Below, piece by piece: positions 10,491 through 19,966 of a stretch of DNA of 64,000 nucleotides (positions within the stretch are counted from its first letter, which is position 1; each line of letters starts with the position of its first letter). The position numbers and the translations under genes are program-made. The DNA is from VXPQ01 sp965232485. Lineage in GTDB: Bacteria; Bacteroidota; Rhodothermia; Rhodothermales; VXPQ01. The stretch is from NCBI GenBank assembly GCA_965232485.1, contig OZ246975.1, forward strand, positions 558,001 through 622,000, read 5' to 3'. The notes beneath the pieces were generated by a model. It did not search any database, was not told the origin of the DNA, and saw only the letters and a program-made list of their open reading frames with translations.

Positions 10491-12622
10491 TCCATGGAAA
10501 GAAGCGCAACGACAAGCAGTAAAAAAGCAAAATGCGTGCGCAAATCTTTCTCTGTCCTTCGGGATATTGTATCGACGGAGCCTTCCAGCGAGGCGGACAA
10601 GGCCTCCGTAAATATCTCGGGGCGGTTCGGGTCCAGCGCTACGCCTCCCGATCGCTGCGCAATCTGACGCATCAAGGCGACGTCCGCGCCCGGCTCCCGG
10701 TATTCCAGCGTCAGGGAACCCACCGCAAATGCGCCGCGGTCCGATCCCAGAATATCTTCTCCCCGGTAGGCCGTGGCGGTCCAGGAATACGTCCCTTCGG
10801 GCAACGGTCCGGCGTCCAGTGCATACCGCCCGTTCCCGATCCCGCGCATAAGATAGGGAAACTCCGCGCCATCGGGCGAGACGATCTTGACCTCTACGGA
10901 CGCATCCGGCGCGGGATTAAAGCTTTCGTCGTACGCCTGACCCGAAAATTGCACCGCTTCCCCGCCCCCGAAAACATCCCGAACAGGCCGTATGCGCACG
11001 GGACGATCGTCTTCCAGCGCCGTGAGCCACTGAATGATATTCGCAAAAAAAACTTCCGGCAAGGATTCGTACGCCGCGAGGTCCTCTGGAAGATTCTGCC
11101 ATCGCCACATACCCGCGCCCAGCAAGGCGGCGCTGCGATGCTGTGCGCGGCGGCGAACGACCAGCAACGGTTCCGGCAGATCAATGCCGCGCACGGACGC
11201 CGTGGCCAGCGTCTGCGCGTCGGGGGCAGGCGCCCACTGGGTCCGGCTGTATTCCAGCGGAGGCAGGGCGCTCCATGCATCTGGGGCGATCCCGGGAATA
11301 TGCAGAACCGGGTGACGGTTTCCCGTCGGCGTGGCTCGGAACGTAGCCTCTATAAAATCCTCCCGAATCCGAACGGCCCGGACGGGAAGCGCCGCCTCGG
11401 ACAACAAGCCCGACCGGGCAATGGAGACGCCGGACGCAAGCAGAAACAACAAGGGAACCCCCTCCCGGGCCGCCTCGTCAATGCGACGAATGATCGTTTC
11501 GTCGGCAACCCGCCCGGGATATCCGACCAGCACGATCGCATCGAAGTCTGCAAGCGAACCCGGAAACGCGCCCTCGTAGAAAGCGCCCACGCTTTTCTGG
11601 ACGAACGAAACCGTCTCGAAGGCTTCATTCCGCGCAAGCGCCCTTCGGACGGCAGCCACATCCGGGCCGGGGGCGGCGGCCACAAACAGAATGCGACGCC
11701 TGGAAGAAAGTACGCGCACCGCCAGCGATTCCCGGTTATTGCGGTGCGTGACTTCTTCGGGCAGTTCCGTCACGGCCACCGTGTAGCGCCGCAGTCCTTC
11801 CGATTCAGGCGTTACGGACAAATCGGCGACGATTTCCGTATTTCCCGGGGGGATTTCGAGCGTGCGGGAAGTTACGGTTTGCCCATTTTCGGCAAGCGAT
11901 ACGGTGATCCGGCGCCCGCCCAGGCCATCCGCCCGAATACCCACTTCGACAGGAAGTTCGGCGCCTGCGTAGGCTACTTCATTCGTAAGCACGCGCTGTA
12001 TCCGAATATCCTGCCGCCGCAAGGTATCGCCTGCAATCGCCGTAAATACCGGCGCCGGATAGCGTTCGGATACATACAGCGGATTCCGGCCCGTATTATA
12101 CCGCCCATCGGACACAAGCAATACGGCGCGCAAGTTATCGTCCCGCCAGCGCTCCTCGGCGGAAATCAACGCCTGCGCAATGTTGGTCCGGAAAGCATTC
12201 AAGCCGAGCGAGTCCGGATCGAAACGGGAAAAAGGATCCCCCTTGACGTCCGCCCCGAAACGAACATATCGCACCTGCCCTCCCTGCGCCGCGGACGGCA
12301 CATGCCGGAGCAAGTCCCGAATGCGCGCTTGCGCCCCGGCAAGGGACGTATCTGCGCCGGACGCAAGGCGCAGGCTGGCGCTGTCGTCCAGGAGCACCGC
12401 AACGACAGGTTCCTTTTCCTCCTGCTGCACAATGCGCAGCACGGGGTCGAGCAAGAGGAGCAGAATAAAAAAGAGCGCGCCGAACCGCAGCGCGCCGAGC
12501 GCAACCCGCTTGCCCCGCGACAGTGCGGGGGTCGTATGGCGATAGAACCATACGGCGGCGACGCCCGCTGCAAGCAGGGACGCCGCAAACAGCCATGGAT
12601 TCATGCCAAGGGAAAAAGACAT
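10457..12622 (-). CDS. Large VWA-domain membrane protein
   Basis: A 721-residue protein with two N-terminal membrane helices (about 8-26 and 41-62) and one near the C-terminus (about 695-712). A von Willebrand A-like segment starts at VVAVLLDDSAS, where DDSAS (79-83) fits the DxSxS metal-binding pattern, and continues through VLLVSDGRYNTGRNP. A central region (RILFVAAAPGPDVAAVRRAL... VLVGYPG) resembles the glutamine-amidotransferase-like fold found in such proteins, and beta-rich segments follow. This layout is seen in Bacteroidota and Planctomycetes proteins of unknown function related to the Bat/aerotolerance group. No MoxR ATPase or other bat gene is adjacent. Function unknown; probably a cell-envelope protein with a large periplasmic part. 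Confidence 0.75.
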   Translation of the reverse strand: MSFSLGMNPWLFAASLLAAGVAAVWFYRHTTPALSRGKRVALGALRFGALFFILLLLLDPVLRIVQQEEKEPVVAVLLDDSASLRLASGADTSLAGAQARIRDLLRHVPSAAQGGQVRYVRFGADVKGDPFSRFDPDSLGLNAFRTNIAQALISAEERWRDDNLRAVLLVSDGRYNTGRNPLYVSERYPAPVFTAIAGDTLRRQDIRIQRVLTNEVAYAGAELPVEVGIRADGLGGRRITVSLAENGQTVTSRTLEIPPGNTEIVADLSVTPESEGLRRYTVAVTELPEEVTHRNNRESLAVRVLSSRRRILFVAAAPGPDVAAVRRALARNEAFETVSFVQKSVGAFYEGAFPGSLADFDAIVLVGYPGRVADETIIRRIDEAAREGVPLLFLLASGVSIARSGLLSEAALPVRAVRIREDFIEATFRATPTGNRHPVLHIPGIAPDAWSALPPLEYSRTQWAPAPDAQTLATASVRGIDLPEPLLVVRRRAQHRSAALLGAGMWRWQNLPEDLAAYESLPEVFFANIIQWLTALEDDRPVRIRPVRDVFGGGEAVQFSGQAYDESFNPAPDASVEVKIVSPDGAEFPYLMRGIGNGRYALDAGPLPEGTYSWTATAYRGEDILGSDRGAFAVGSLTLEYREPGADVALMRQIAQRSGGVALDPNRPEIFTEALSASLEGSVDTISRRTEKDLRTHFAFLLLVVALLSMEWFFRKRSGMV

Positions 12623-12667
12623 GCAGCGCGGAGGAATGGACGATTCGTTAGAGGCGGGACATGATCA

Positions 12668-13624
12668 TCAAAGATAGGGCATGATCAACCAGGCAAGCCA
12701 GGCCAAAAAACCGCTGAGGAGCAATGCCCCTTCCAGGCGGCCAATCCTGCGCCGGAACCAGAAAACAGGCAATAGCGCTGCGCCGAACGCAAGCATGGCC
12801 GGAAAATGCTCCGTCAACAGGTTCGCTTCCACCTCCAAGGGATGGAACAGGGCGATCGGGCCCGCCACGAACAACACATTCAGAATATTGCTGCCCAGTA
12901 CATTCCCTATGGAAAGTTCCGCCTGGCCCCTTAGCGCGCCCATTAGAGACGTAGCCAATTCGGGCAAGCTGGTGCCGAATGCAACGACCGTCAGCCCGAC
13001 GATGGCGGGGGAAACGCCGAGCAGGACGGCGATATCCACGGCGGAATCCACCATGGCCCAGGAACCGCCCGCGAGGAACGCGGCGCCCGCAACAAGGAGA
13101 ATCCATTTCCAGGCCGGAGCTTCCCCGGAAGCCGCCGCGTCTGCAAGCGCCGCCTCCGAGGCGCGCGCACCAACGCCGTGCCCGCCTTTTCGCGCGATCA
13201 GCACGACGAAAACGATCAGCAGGGCCGCCAGCGCCGCGCCATCGACCCGCCCGATCGTTCCGTCCAGCGCCATCAGGTAAAAAACGACCAGCGCGAGCAT
13301 CATGGCGGGATAGCCTTTCGTAAGCACTTCGCGCACCGCAACGAGCGGCAGCGCCAGCCCGCTTACCCCCAGCACCAGAGCCATGTTGCAAATGTTCGAA
13401 CCGGTTATATTCCCCAGCGCCAGGCCATCTTCCCTGGAAACGGCTGCAAACAGGTTGAATACGAATTCGGGCATGGAGGTGCCAAACGCTACCACGCTCG
13501 CGCCGATTACGAGCGGATGCACGCTGTACTGGCGCACGAGTCCGGCGGCGCCCTTCAGCAACCATTCGGCCCCGAAATAAACCAGGACAAGCCCCAGCGG
13601 AAAAAGAAGAAACGAAATAGACAT
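12668..13624 (-). CDS. Calcium/sodium antiporter, CaCA family (YrbG-like)
   Basis: A 318-residue integral membrane protein with about ten helices and the internal duplication of CaCA exchangers. The alpha-1 repeat holds VAFGTSMPEF (45-54) and GNITGSNICN (71-80); the alpha-2 repeat holds VAFGTSLPEL (213-222) and GNVLGSNILN (240-249). The acidic residue after GTS-P in each repeat is the ion-binding glutamate. Family members exchange cytoplasmic Ca2+ for external Na+ or K+ across the inner membrane. A charged, alanine-rich cytoplasmic loop (about 146-170) separates the halves. It stands 45 bases beyond the VWA gene's start, in the same direction; coupling is unclear. Confidence 0.93.
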   Translation of the reverse strand: MSISFLLFPLGLVLVYFGAEWLLKGAAGLVRQYSVHPLVIGASVVAFGTSMPEFVFNLFAAVSREDGLALGNITGSNICNMALVLGVSGLALPLVAVREVLTKGYPAMMLALVVFYLMALDGTIGRVDGAALAALLIVFVVLIARKGGHGVGARASEAALADAAASGEAPAWKWILLVAGAAFLAGGSWAMVDSAVDIAVLLGVSPAIVGLTVVAFGTSLPELATSLMGALRGQAELSIGNVLGSNILNVLFVAGPIALFHPLEVEANLLTEHFPAMLAFGAALLPVFWFRRRIGRLEGALLLSGFLAWLAWLIMPYL

Positions 13625-13747
13625 GCGAAACGACGAGGCGGCCTTCCGACGTATAGCGCGCCGGATTTTTCCGTAATTTTAGCGCATTGGACGCGACATG
13701 ATCCAATCTCGATCCTGATTAGCGCAATCTTGACGACACACCCTTCA

Positions 13748-13832
13748 GCCGGGATGGCGAAACGGTAGACGCAACGGACTTAAAATCCGTTGGAGCAGAT
13801 GCTCCGTGCGGGTTCGAATCCCGCTCCCGGTA
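13748..13832 (+). tRNA. tRNA-Leu (anticodon UAA)
   Basis: An 85-base cloverleaf. The acceptor stem pairs GCCGGGA with TCCCGGT (first pair a G-U wobble), followed by discriminator A. The D arm contains GGCGAAACGGTAGACGC. The anticodon stem ACGGA/TCCGT frames loop CTTAAAA with anticodon TAA. The long variable arm GGAGC...GCTCC is class II, as expected for Leu, and the T arm is GCGGG-TTCGAAT-CCCGC. The 3' CCA is not encoded (sequence reads CGA). proB begins 47 bases downstream. Confidence 0.96.
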
Positions 13833-13879
13833 CGAACCAAGGATATCCATCGGCCTGCGCAATAGTCGACAGCCTGCAC

Positions 13880-14980
13880 ATGACGCGGCGTATCGTAATT
13901 AAAATAGGAACGAGCGTACTTACGGGGGGCACCCGCAAGCTCGATCATGACCGCATGCTTGAAATCGTTCGGCAATGCGCCGCGCTCCACCGGGAAGGAT
14001 ACGACCTGACCGTATGCACCTCGGGCGCCATCGCCGCCGGAAACGAGCGCCTTCGCATGGCCTGGCAGCCCGATTCGCTGGCCGAAAAACAAATGCTGGC
14101 GGCGGTAGGACAAAGCAGGCTCATGGAAATCTGGGCGAAACTTTTCGACCGGTTCGATATCCATGTCGGGCAAATGCTCCTGACGCGAGCAGATGTGGAA
14201 GACCGCCGTCGCTTTCTGAACGCCCGCGATACGTTGCGTACGCTGCTCGAACATCGCATCGTTCCAGTGATCAACGAGAACGACGCCGTAGCCACTGCCG
14301 AGATTCGCGTGGGAGATAACGACAACCTGTCCGCTTTGTGCGTACTGCTTGCCGAAGCGGATTTGCTTATTCTCCTGAGCGACCAGCAAGGCCTGTTCAC
14401 GGCGGACCCCCGAACCGATCCGGAAGCCGAACTCATTGCGGAAGTGCGACATATCGACGCCGACTTACAGGCCATCGCAGGAGAAAGCAAGTCGGGCCTG
14501 GGCGTCGGCGGCATGAGAACGAAACTGGATGCAGCGGATGTGGCCCGCCGCGCTGGAGCTCATGTCGTGATTGCGGCAGGCGATGCGCCGGACGCAATCG
14601 TGCGCATCGCCGCGGGAGAACGCATCGGCACCCGCTTCCCCGCATTCGACGTCCCGGTCGAAAATCGTAAACGGTGGATACTGGGCGGGGCAAACACATC
14701 CGGGGCCGTGACGATCGACCGGGGCGCCGCCGCGGCGTTGACCAATGGCGGCGGCAGCCTGTTGCCGGCAGGAATCATTCGCGTAGACGGATCGTTCGAG
14801 CGGGGCGACGTGGTGCAGATCGCGGCGGCCGACCAAACGAACCTCGGTCGGGGCGTGGTGCGGTACAACAGCGCCGATGTGGACCGCATCCAGGGACTGC
14901 AATCCGATTGCATCCGCGAAACGCTGGGGTACGCCTACGGCCCCGTCGTCATTCACCGCGACGACCTGATCCTGATCTAA
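13880..14980 (+). CDS. proB: Glutamate 5-kinase
   Basis: First enzyme of proline synthesis: phosphorylates glutamate to glutamyl 5-phosphate. The 366-residue product has the amino acid kinase domain with VIKIGTSVLTGG at the start, TSGAIAAG (47-54), the substrate motif INENDAVA (131-138), GDNDNLSA (145-152) and LLSDQQGLFTADPR (165-178). A C-terminal PUA domain occupies about 271-360. The family is feedback-inhibited by proline. The open frame starts earlier inside the tRNA, but MTRRIVIKIG is the family start. It is followed by proA in the same direction after 83 bases, a two-gene pathway unit. Confidence 0.96.
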   Translation: MTRRIVIKIGTSVLTGGTRKLDHDRMLEIVRQCAALHREGYDLTVCTSGAIAAGNERLRMAWQPDSLAEKQMLAAVGQSRLMEIWAKLFDRFDIHVGQMLLTRADVEDRRRFLNARDTLRTLLEHRIVPVINENDAVATAEIRVGDNDNLSALCVLLAEADLLILLSDQQGLFTADPRTDPEAELIAEVRHIDADLQAIAGESKSGLGVGGMRTKLDAADVARRAGAHVVIAAGDAPDAIVRIAAGERIGTRFPAFDVPVENRKRWILGGANTSGAVTIDRGAAAALTNGGGSLLPAGIIRVDGSFERGDVVQIAAADQTNLGRGVVRYNSADVDRIQGLQSDCIRETLGYAYGPVVIHRDDLILI

Positions 14981-15063
14981 CCATTCCCAAGCGCTCTGCC
15001 GAGGCGAGCCTGTTCGCCTGCGACAAAATCACCTTGAACGAATTCATGTTTGTCGAAGAAACG

Positions 15064-16323
15064 ATGTCCATGCAGAAAATGGGAGCGCAGGCCCGCGCGG
15101 CAAGCCGCGTGCTGGCTACCCTGAGCACGGAAGCGAAAAACAATGCGCTGGCCGCCATAGCCGACGAACTGGAATCCGCCTCGGCAGCGATTCTCCAGGA
15201 AAATGCGCTGGATATACATGACGGGCGGGAGGCCGGGTTGTCCGAGGCGCTGCTCGACCGTCTGCTGCTCGACGAAAAACGCCTCGGCGCGCTGGCAAGC
15301 GACGTTCGCTCCGTAATCGACCTGCCGGACCCGGTCGGCGTCGAGTTTGGAAGCCGCATGCTCCCGAACGGAATGCGGCTCCTCAAGCGCCGGATACCGC
15401 TCGGCGTGGTAGGCGTCATCTACGAGGCCCGACCCAATGTGACCATCGACATTGCCTCGCTGTGCCTGAAAACGAGCAACGCGGTGATTCTGCGCGGCGG
15501 CAAGGAAACGCTGCGCAGCAATCGGGCCCTCGTGGCGGCCATCCGGAAAGCCCTGGCAAAAACAGGGGCGCCCCCCGACGCCGCGCAATACATAGACGAC
15601 CCCGACCGCGGCCTCGTCGAGCAATTGTTGCGACTGGACGAATATGTCGATATGATCGTGCCGCGCGGCGGGGCGGGCTTGCACCGGTTATGTCTGGAAA
15701 AAAGCACCATCCCCGTTATTACGGGCGGCATGGGCGTGTGTCACATTTTCGTAGACGAATCGGCGGACCTGGACAGGGCAGAGGACATCGTGGAAAACGC
15801 CAAGACGCAGCGCCCGAGCGTCTGCAATGCACTGGACACGCTGCTCGTGCATCGCAATATCGCCGACGGCTTCCTGCCGCCCCTCGCAAAACGTCTCCAT
15901 GCACGCGGCGTCGCCTTCCGCGCCGACCCCGAATCGCTGCGCATCCTCGACCAAACCGGAGGCCTTGCGTGCGAGGCGGCCGAACCTGACGACTTCAACC
16001 AGGAATGGCTGTCGCTCACCCTCGGCGTCCGCATCGTGGACGGCGTGGACGACGCCATCGAACATATACAACGTCACGGAACGGCCCACTCGGACAGCAT
16101 TCTGACCAACGACTGGAAACGCGCAAACGTCTTCGTCGACCGCATCGATTCGGCGGCGGTGTTCGTAAACGCCAGTACGCGGTTTTCGGACGGCGGACAG
16201 TTCGGCCTGGGCGCCGAGGTAGCCGTCAGCACGCAAAAACTGCATGCCCGCGGCCCGATGGGCCTGGAGGAGCTCACCAGCTACAAATGGATCGGCGTCG
16301 GGAAAGGACACATCCGGACCTAA
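15064..16323 (+). CDS. proA: Gamma-glutamyl phosphate reductase
   Basis: Second step of proline synthesis, NADPH reduction of glutamyl 5-phosphate to the semialdehyde. The 419-residue form starting MSMQKMGAQARAAS matches the usual length and start; an ATG 18 bases earlier (15046) is also possible. Catalytic Cys254 lies in TQRPSVCNALDTLLV. Other family segments are VVGVIYEARPNVTIDI (about 115-130), NAVILRGGKE (139-148) and the C-terminal FVNASTRFSDGGQFGLGAEVA. Together with proB upstream it supplies glutamate semialdehyde, which cyclises for ProC (not in this window). Its stop overlaps the convergent osmC stop by four bases. Confidence 0.96.
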   Translation: MSMQKMGAQARAASRVLATLSTEAKNNALAAIADELESASAAILQENALDIHDGREAGLSEALLDRLLLDEKRLGALASDVRSVIDLPDPVGVEFGSRMLPNGMRLLKRRIPLGVVGVIYEARPNVTIDIASLCLKTSNAVILRGGKETLRSNRALVAAIRKALAKTGAPPDAAQYIDDPDRGLVEQLLRLDEYVDMIVPRGGAGLHRLCLEKSTIPVITGGMGVCHIFVDESADLDRAEDIVENAKTQRPSVCNALDTLLVHRNIADGFLPPLAKRLHARGVAFRADPESLRILDQTGGLACEAAEPDDFNQEWLSLTLGVRIVDGVDDAIEHIQRHGTAHSDSILTNDWKRANVFVDRIDSAAVFVNASTRFSDGGQFGLGAEVAVSTQKLHARGPMGLEELTSYKWIGVGKGHIRT

Positions 16324-16745
16324 CCCGCCTGAAGCGTCGCGTCCAGCGTAATATTCGTCCCCTGGAACAACTTCGATACCGGGCAATTGGACTTCGCCGC
16401 CTCGGCCATCTCCAGAAACGTGGCTTCGTCGATATCCGGCACGTCGCCCTCAATCGTCAGGTCGATCTGCGGAATCACGGCGCCTGCATCCGTTATCGTC
16501 AAATGCACTCCGGCTGTCGCATGCACTCGCCTGGGCGTATAGCCCGCGTTCGCCAGGTCGTTCGAAAACGCCATCGCAAGGCATCCTGCGTGGCCGGCGG
16601 CCAGCAGTTCCTCCGGATTCGTTCCGGCCCCGCCCTCGAAACGAGAAGCGAAGGAATAGGGAACCTGCTCGCCCAGCACCGTCACGTGGCCTTCTCCCTG
16701 TTTCAAATTGCCTTTCCAGATTGCTTCGGCTGTACGTACTTGCAT
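16320..16745 (-). CDS. OsmC/Ohr family peroxiredoxin-like protein
   Basis: A 141-residue OsmC-type protein that reduces organic hydroperoxides with two reactive cysteines. Cys55 is in LLAAGHAGCLAMAF and Cys121 is in AKSNCPVSKLF, the expected positions. The N-terminal WKGNLKQGEGHVTV and the EGGAGTNPEELL loop are characteristic of the OsmC rather than Ohr branch. The start MQVRTAEAIWKG is chosen over an upstream extension of 31 codons that has no family similarity. It is convergent with proA and divergent from pepF; the gap to pepF holds a dispersed repeat copy. Confidence 0.92.
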   Translation of the reverse strand: MQVRTAEAIWKGNLKQGEGHVTVLGEQVPYSFASRFEGGAGTNPEELLAAGHAGCLAMAFSNDLANAGYTPRRVHATAGVHLTITDAGAVIPQIDLTIEGDVPDIDEATFLEMAEAAKSNCPVSKLFQGTNITLDATLQAG

Positions 16746-16824
16746 GGTTGCGCGAGAATGTTTGATGGAATGGTGTTTGGAATGCGCCAATATACGCACT
16801 CCCGGTAAATTTGGGAAAAAACCG

Positions 16825-16893
16825 CATGGCTTCGTCATTCCTTGCCAGCGCGCCGCGCAGCCTCTGAGCTTCGCGGACTTAATCAGAGTATCC
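16825..16893 (+). repeat. Dispersed repeat type A, copy 2
   Basis: Reverse complement of this stretch matches 8922-8992 with a two-base indel and a handful of substitutions. It ends cggacttaatcagagtatcc. It lies in the divergent osmC-pepF gap, 21 bases upstream of the pepF ATG. Confidence 0.82.
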
Positions 16894-16914
16894 CGCTGTA
16901 ACCCACTTTATCTC

Positions 16915-18714
16915 ATGTCCGAAAAAAAGACCGGCGCAGAAAATATCCGTTGGAATCTCGCCGACCTGTACCCGTCGGAAGAGGCCCTGCATCAAGACCT
17001 TGCGCAAGCGCAGGCCGATGCGGAAACCTTTGAAACCGCCTGGCGAGGGCGGGTCGCCGACCTGGCGCCGAAAGAAATGGCCAAAGCGCTCACGCAGTTG
17101 GGAAGCATTCAGGAACGGACGGGGAAGGCGTATTCCTATGCTTTTCTGCAATGGGCCACGGACACCGGGGACGAGCAGCGGGGCGCCTTGCTCCAGCATG
17201 TCCGCGAGGCCTATACCCGCGCAATGCAGCAACTCATTTTTTTCGGGCTGGAATGGTGCAAGGCCGACGACGAGCATGCGGCCCGTCTGATCGCTTCCGG
17301 GGAATTGACCGGCTATCGGCACTATCTCGAAGTACAGCGATTGCAGCGGGATTATCTGCTCACAGAGCCGGAAGAGAAAATACTGACCGAGAAGACCGTC
17401 ACCGGGCGCGGCGCCTGGAACCGTTTCTTCGACGAATTGCTGGGCGGCGCCCGCTTCTCCCTCGACGGGGAAGAGAAAACCGAGCAGGAAGTCTTGTCCA
17501 TGCTGCACGAACCGGATCGCTCCCTGCGCCGCCGGGCCGCCCTCAGCCTGACAGAAGGATTGGCGACGCATAGCCGTACGCTGGCTTCCGTATTCAACGC
17601 GGTCCTTGCGGATAAAGCCATTGACGACCGGCTTCGCGGCTACGCCACCTGGCTCTCTGATCGGAATTTGTCCAACGAGGTTCAAGACGAAACCGTGGAG
17701 GCGCTCATTGAGGCCGTCACCTCGAGATACGACCTCGCGGCCCGGTTTTACCGGCTAAAACGCCATCTGCTTGGATACGACGAGCTGTTCGACTACGACC
17801 GGTACGCGCCTGTGGGCGAATCCGACCGGGAGTATGCCTGGGACGAAGCACGCGATATCACGCGGGCCGCCTACCATGGATTTCATCCCCGCATGGGCGC
17901 CGTCGCCGACCTTTTCTTCGACCGCCGCTGGATCGACGCGCCGCCGGCCCCCGGCAAGCGCGGCGGAGCCTTCAGCCACGGCGTAGTTCCCGGCGCGCAT
18001 CCGTACATTCTCCTGAATTTTTCGGGAAGGCCGCGCGACGTGCAAACGCTGGCGCACGAACTGGGCCATGGCGTTCATCAGTACCTGTCGAGAAAACAGG
18101 GCGCGCTGCAAGCCGATACGCCGCTCACGACCGCCGAAACCGCTTCTGTTTTCGGAGAAATGCTCACATTCCGGGAAATGCTTGCGCGGGAACGCAATCC
18201 CGCCAATCGGCTCGCCATGCTCGTCGGCAAAATAGACGACACAATGGCCACGGTATTTCGGCAAATCGCCATGAACCGGTTCGAACAGGCCATCCATACG
18301 AAGCGCCGCGAACACGGAGAATTGGGCGTCGACCAGTTCGGCGAGCTCTGGATCCAAACCCAGGAAGCCATGTTCGAAGGTAGCGTGACGCTGGGCGAGC
18401 ATTACCGGCGCTGGTGGAGCTACATCCCCCATTTCCTGCATACGCCGGGGTATGTGTACGCCTATGCCTTCGGAGAATTGCTGTCGCTGGCGCTGTACGC
18501 CCGGTATCTTGCCGACCCGAAAGATTTCCCGGCCCGATACCTTGCCCTGCTGGAAGCCGGCGGCTCGGACTGGCCGCATGCGCTGGCCGCGCGAGCAGGA
18601 GTAGACCTGCAAGACCCCGCCTTGTGGAGCGACGGTCTTACGGCCATCGAAGCATTGATTACAGAAGCCGAAGCGCTGGCCGACGCCTTGTCGCAGTCCG
18701 GGGTTTCCGCATAA
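16915..18714 (+). CDS. pepF: M3 family oligoendopeptidase F
   Basis: A 599-residue cytoplasmic zinc peptidase of the PepF branch, which cleaves short peptides. The zinc site HELGH is at 381-385 within TLAHELGHGVHQYLS, and the downstream glutamate motif is TAETASVFGEML. The C-terminal YVYAYAFGELLSLALY and the N-terminal DLYP segment are also typical. The open frame continues 69 codons upstream through the dispersed repeat into the osmC promoter region; MSEKKTGAENIRWNLADLYP is taken as the start because DLYP normally sits near residue 17. The repeat copy ends 21 bases before this ATG. Confidence 0.94.
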   Translation: MSEKKTGAENIRWNLADLYPSEEALHQDLAQAQADAETFETAWRGRVADLAPKEMAKALTQLGSIQERTGKAYSYAFLQWATDTGDEQRGALLQHVREAYTRAMQQLIFFGLEWCKADDEHAARLIASGELTGYRHYLEVQRLQRDYLLTEPEEKILTEKTVTGRGAWNRFFDELLGGARFSLDGEEKTEQEVLSMLHEPDRSLRRRAALSLTEGLATHSRTLASVFNAVLADKAIDDRLRGYATWLSDRNLSNEVQDETVEALIEAVTSRYDLAARFYRLKRHLLGYDELFDYDRYAPVGESDREYAWDEARDITRAAYHGFHPRMGAVADLFFDRRWIDAPPAPGKRGGAFSHGVVPGAHPYILLNFSGRPRDVQTLAHELGHGVHQYLSRKQGALQADTPLTTAETASVFGEMLTFREMLARERNPANRLAMLVGKIDDTMATVFRQIAMNRFEQAIHTKRREHGELGVDQFGELWIQTQEAMFEGSVTLGEHYRRWWSYIPHFLHTPGYVYAYAFGELLSLALYARYLADPKDFPARYLALLEAGGSDWPHALAARAGVDLQDPALWSDGLTAIEALITEAEALADALSQSGVSA

Positions 18715-18732
18715 CGGGCCTTCCGCCTCCGG

Positions 18733-19854
18733 CTACGCCGCAATATTACTCAGGCAACGCGGCAACGTCGTAAGCGTTTCGGCGCCGTCCTCTGTGATCG
18801 TCACCATATCCTCTATGCGGGCGCCCGCCACGCCGGGCAGATAGATTCCCGGCTCAATGGTGAAGGTCATGCCCGGACGCAACCGCATCGCATTGCCGTT
18901 TCGAATCCAGGGCTCTTCGTGGATTTCCAGCCCCAGGCCATGCCCGGCGCGGTGTACGAATCGCTCCCCGAAACCAGCCTGCTCAATCACGGCGCGGGCG
19001 GCCCGGTCCACTTCCGAGGCAGGCGCATCCGGCCCGGCGGCCTGCACCGCCGCCTCCCGGGCGCGATTCACCACCTCGACGATCTTTCGCTCCTTGCGCC
19101 CCGCCTCGCCATACGCAAACATGCGCGTCATGTCGGAAAAATAGCCGTCCACATTCGCCCCCCAGTCGCACAGAATCAATTCGCCGGGACGCAACGGGCG
19201 AGGGCCCGGAACTGCATGCGGATTGGCCGAGGAAGCCCCGAAAGCCACAATGGGCGAAAAGGGAAGTTCGGGAGCGCAGCCTGCCGCAAAGAGGCGGGCC
19301 GTCAGCAGGGCCGCCGCGTCCCGTTCCGTTACGCCCGGCTCTATGGCGGCAAGGGTCTGTCGCATGGCTTCTTCAGCCACCTGCGCGGCGCGGCGCATCT
19401 GTTCGACCTCGCGGGCGTCCTTGCATATGCGCAGGGCGGCGACCGCCTTGCTCCCGTCCGGGTACGCAGCCTCCGGCAGGGCTTCTTGCAACAAGCGCAG
19501 TTCGAATACGCGCATGCTCCCGGCTTCAACCCCGATCCGCCGCCCGTCCAACCCGGCAGCGCGGGCCGCCTTCCTGAACGCCCCGCGCCAGGTCGAAGGA
19601 TCCTCTCCATACGCATACGCGTGCAGATCGAACGGCAATCCGTCCAGTTTGCCCTGTTCCAGCTCGGGAAGCGCCATCGCCGGCGCGCCTTGCCGAGGGA
19701 AAAACGCCACCACGGGCCGCTCGCTCAAATGAAAATCCAGCCCGGACAAATATCGCATGGACGCGCCAGGAATGACCGCAAGCGCATGCAGGTCGCAGGA
19801 AGCCAACTGGCGCGACAGGGCCTGCTGGCGAGCAAGAAAAGGAAATTCAGACAT
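18733..19854 (-). CDS. Xaa-Pro peptidase, M24B family
   Basis: A 373-residue creatinase-fold metallopeptidase that removes residues next to proline. The C-terminal pita-bread domain shows the metal ligands in order: DWGANVDGYFSDMTR (two Asp), HRAGHGLGLEIHE (His), FTIEPGIYLPG (Glu) and GARIEDMV (Glu). The N-terminal 120 residues are the creatinase N domain. It is either an aminopeptidase P or prolidase; sequence alone does not decide. An ATG five codons upstream (19869) is an alternative start. A second, diverged member of the family lies at 60255. It is convergent with pepF, with only 18 bases between the stops, and divergent from hemA. Confidence 0.92.
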   Translation of the reverse strand: MSEFPFLARQQALSRQLASCDLHALAVIPGASMRYLSGLDFHLSERPVVAFFPRQGAPAMALPELEQGKLDGLPFDLHAYAYGEDPSTWRGAFRKAARAAGLDGRRIGVEAGSMRVFELRLLQEALPEAAYPDGSKAVAALRICKDAREVEQMRRAAQVAEEAMRQTLAAIEPGVTERDAAALLTARLFAAGCAPELPFSPIVAFGASSANPHAVPGPRPLRPGELILCDWGANVDGYFSDMTRMFAYGEAGRKERKIVEVVNRAREAAVQAAGPDAPASEVDRAARAVIEQAGFGERFVHRAGHGLGLEIHEEPWIRNGNAMRLRPGMTFTIEPGIYLPGVAGARIEDMVTITEDGAETLTTLPRCLSNIAA

Positions 19855-19901
19855 CGGAATGTGCCTCAAATGGGGAATTCTGGTGAAACGGCGCGGGAAT
19901 T

Positions 19902-19930
19902 TTGCGTAAAAAAACGGGGATGCCTATTTT
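19902..19930 (+). promoter_or_regulatory. Candidate sigma-70-like promoter of hemA
   Basis: TTGCGT (19902-19907) and TATTTT (19925-19930) are separated by 17 bases in the divergent gap upstream of hemA, placing a start of transcription near 19937 and a leader of about 30 bases. The -10 box is a weak match, and promoters of this lineage may not follow the E. coli consensus. Confidence 0.35.
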
Positions 19931-19966
19931 ACTGGAATGGGGCTTTTTTTCAGATTGTAACCGACC

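Noticed and set aside
16871..16893. The repeat end ATCAGAGTATCC as a simple promoter before pepF, scpA and purC
   Set aside because: The distance to the start codon varies from 5 to 40 bases, two copies face the other way, and the flanking type A sequence is also conserved, so a plain promoter does not explain it.
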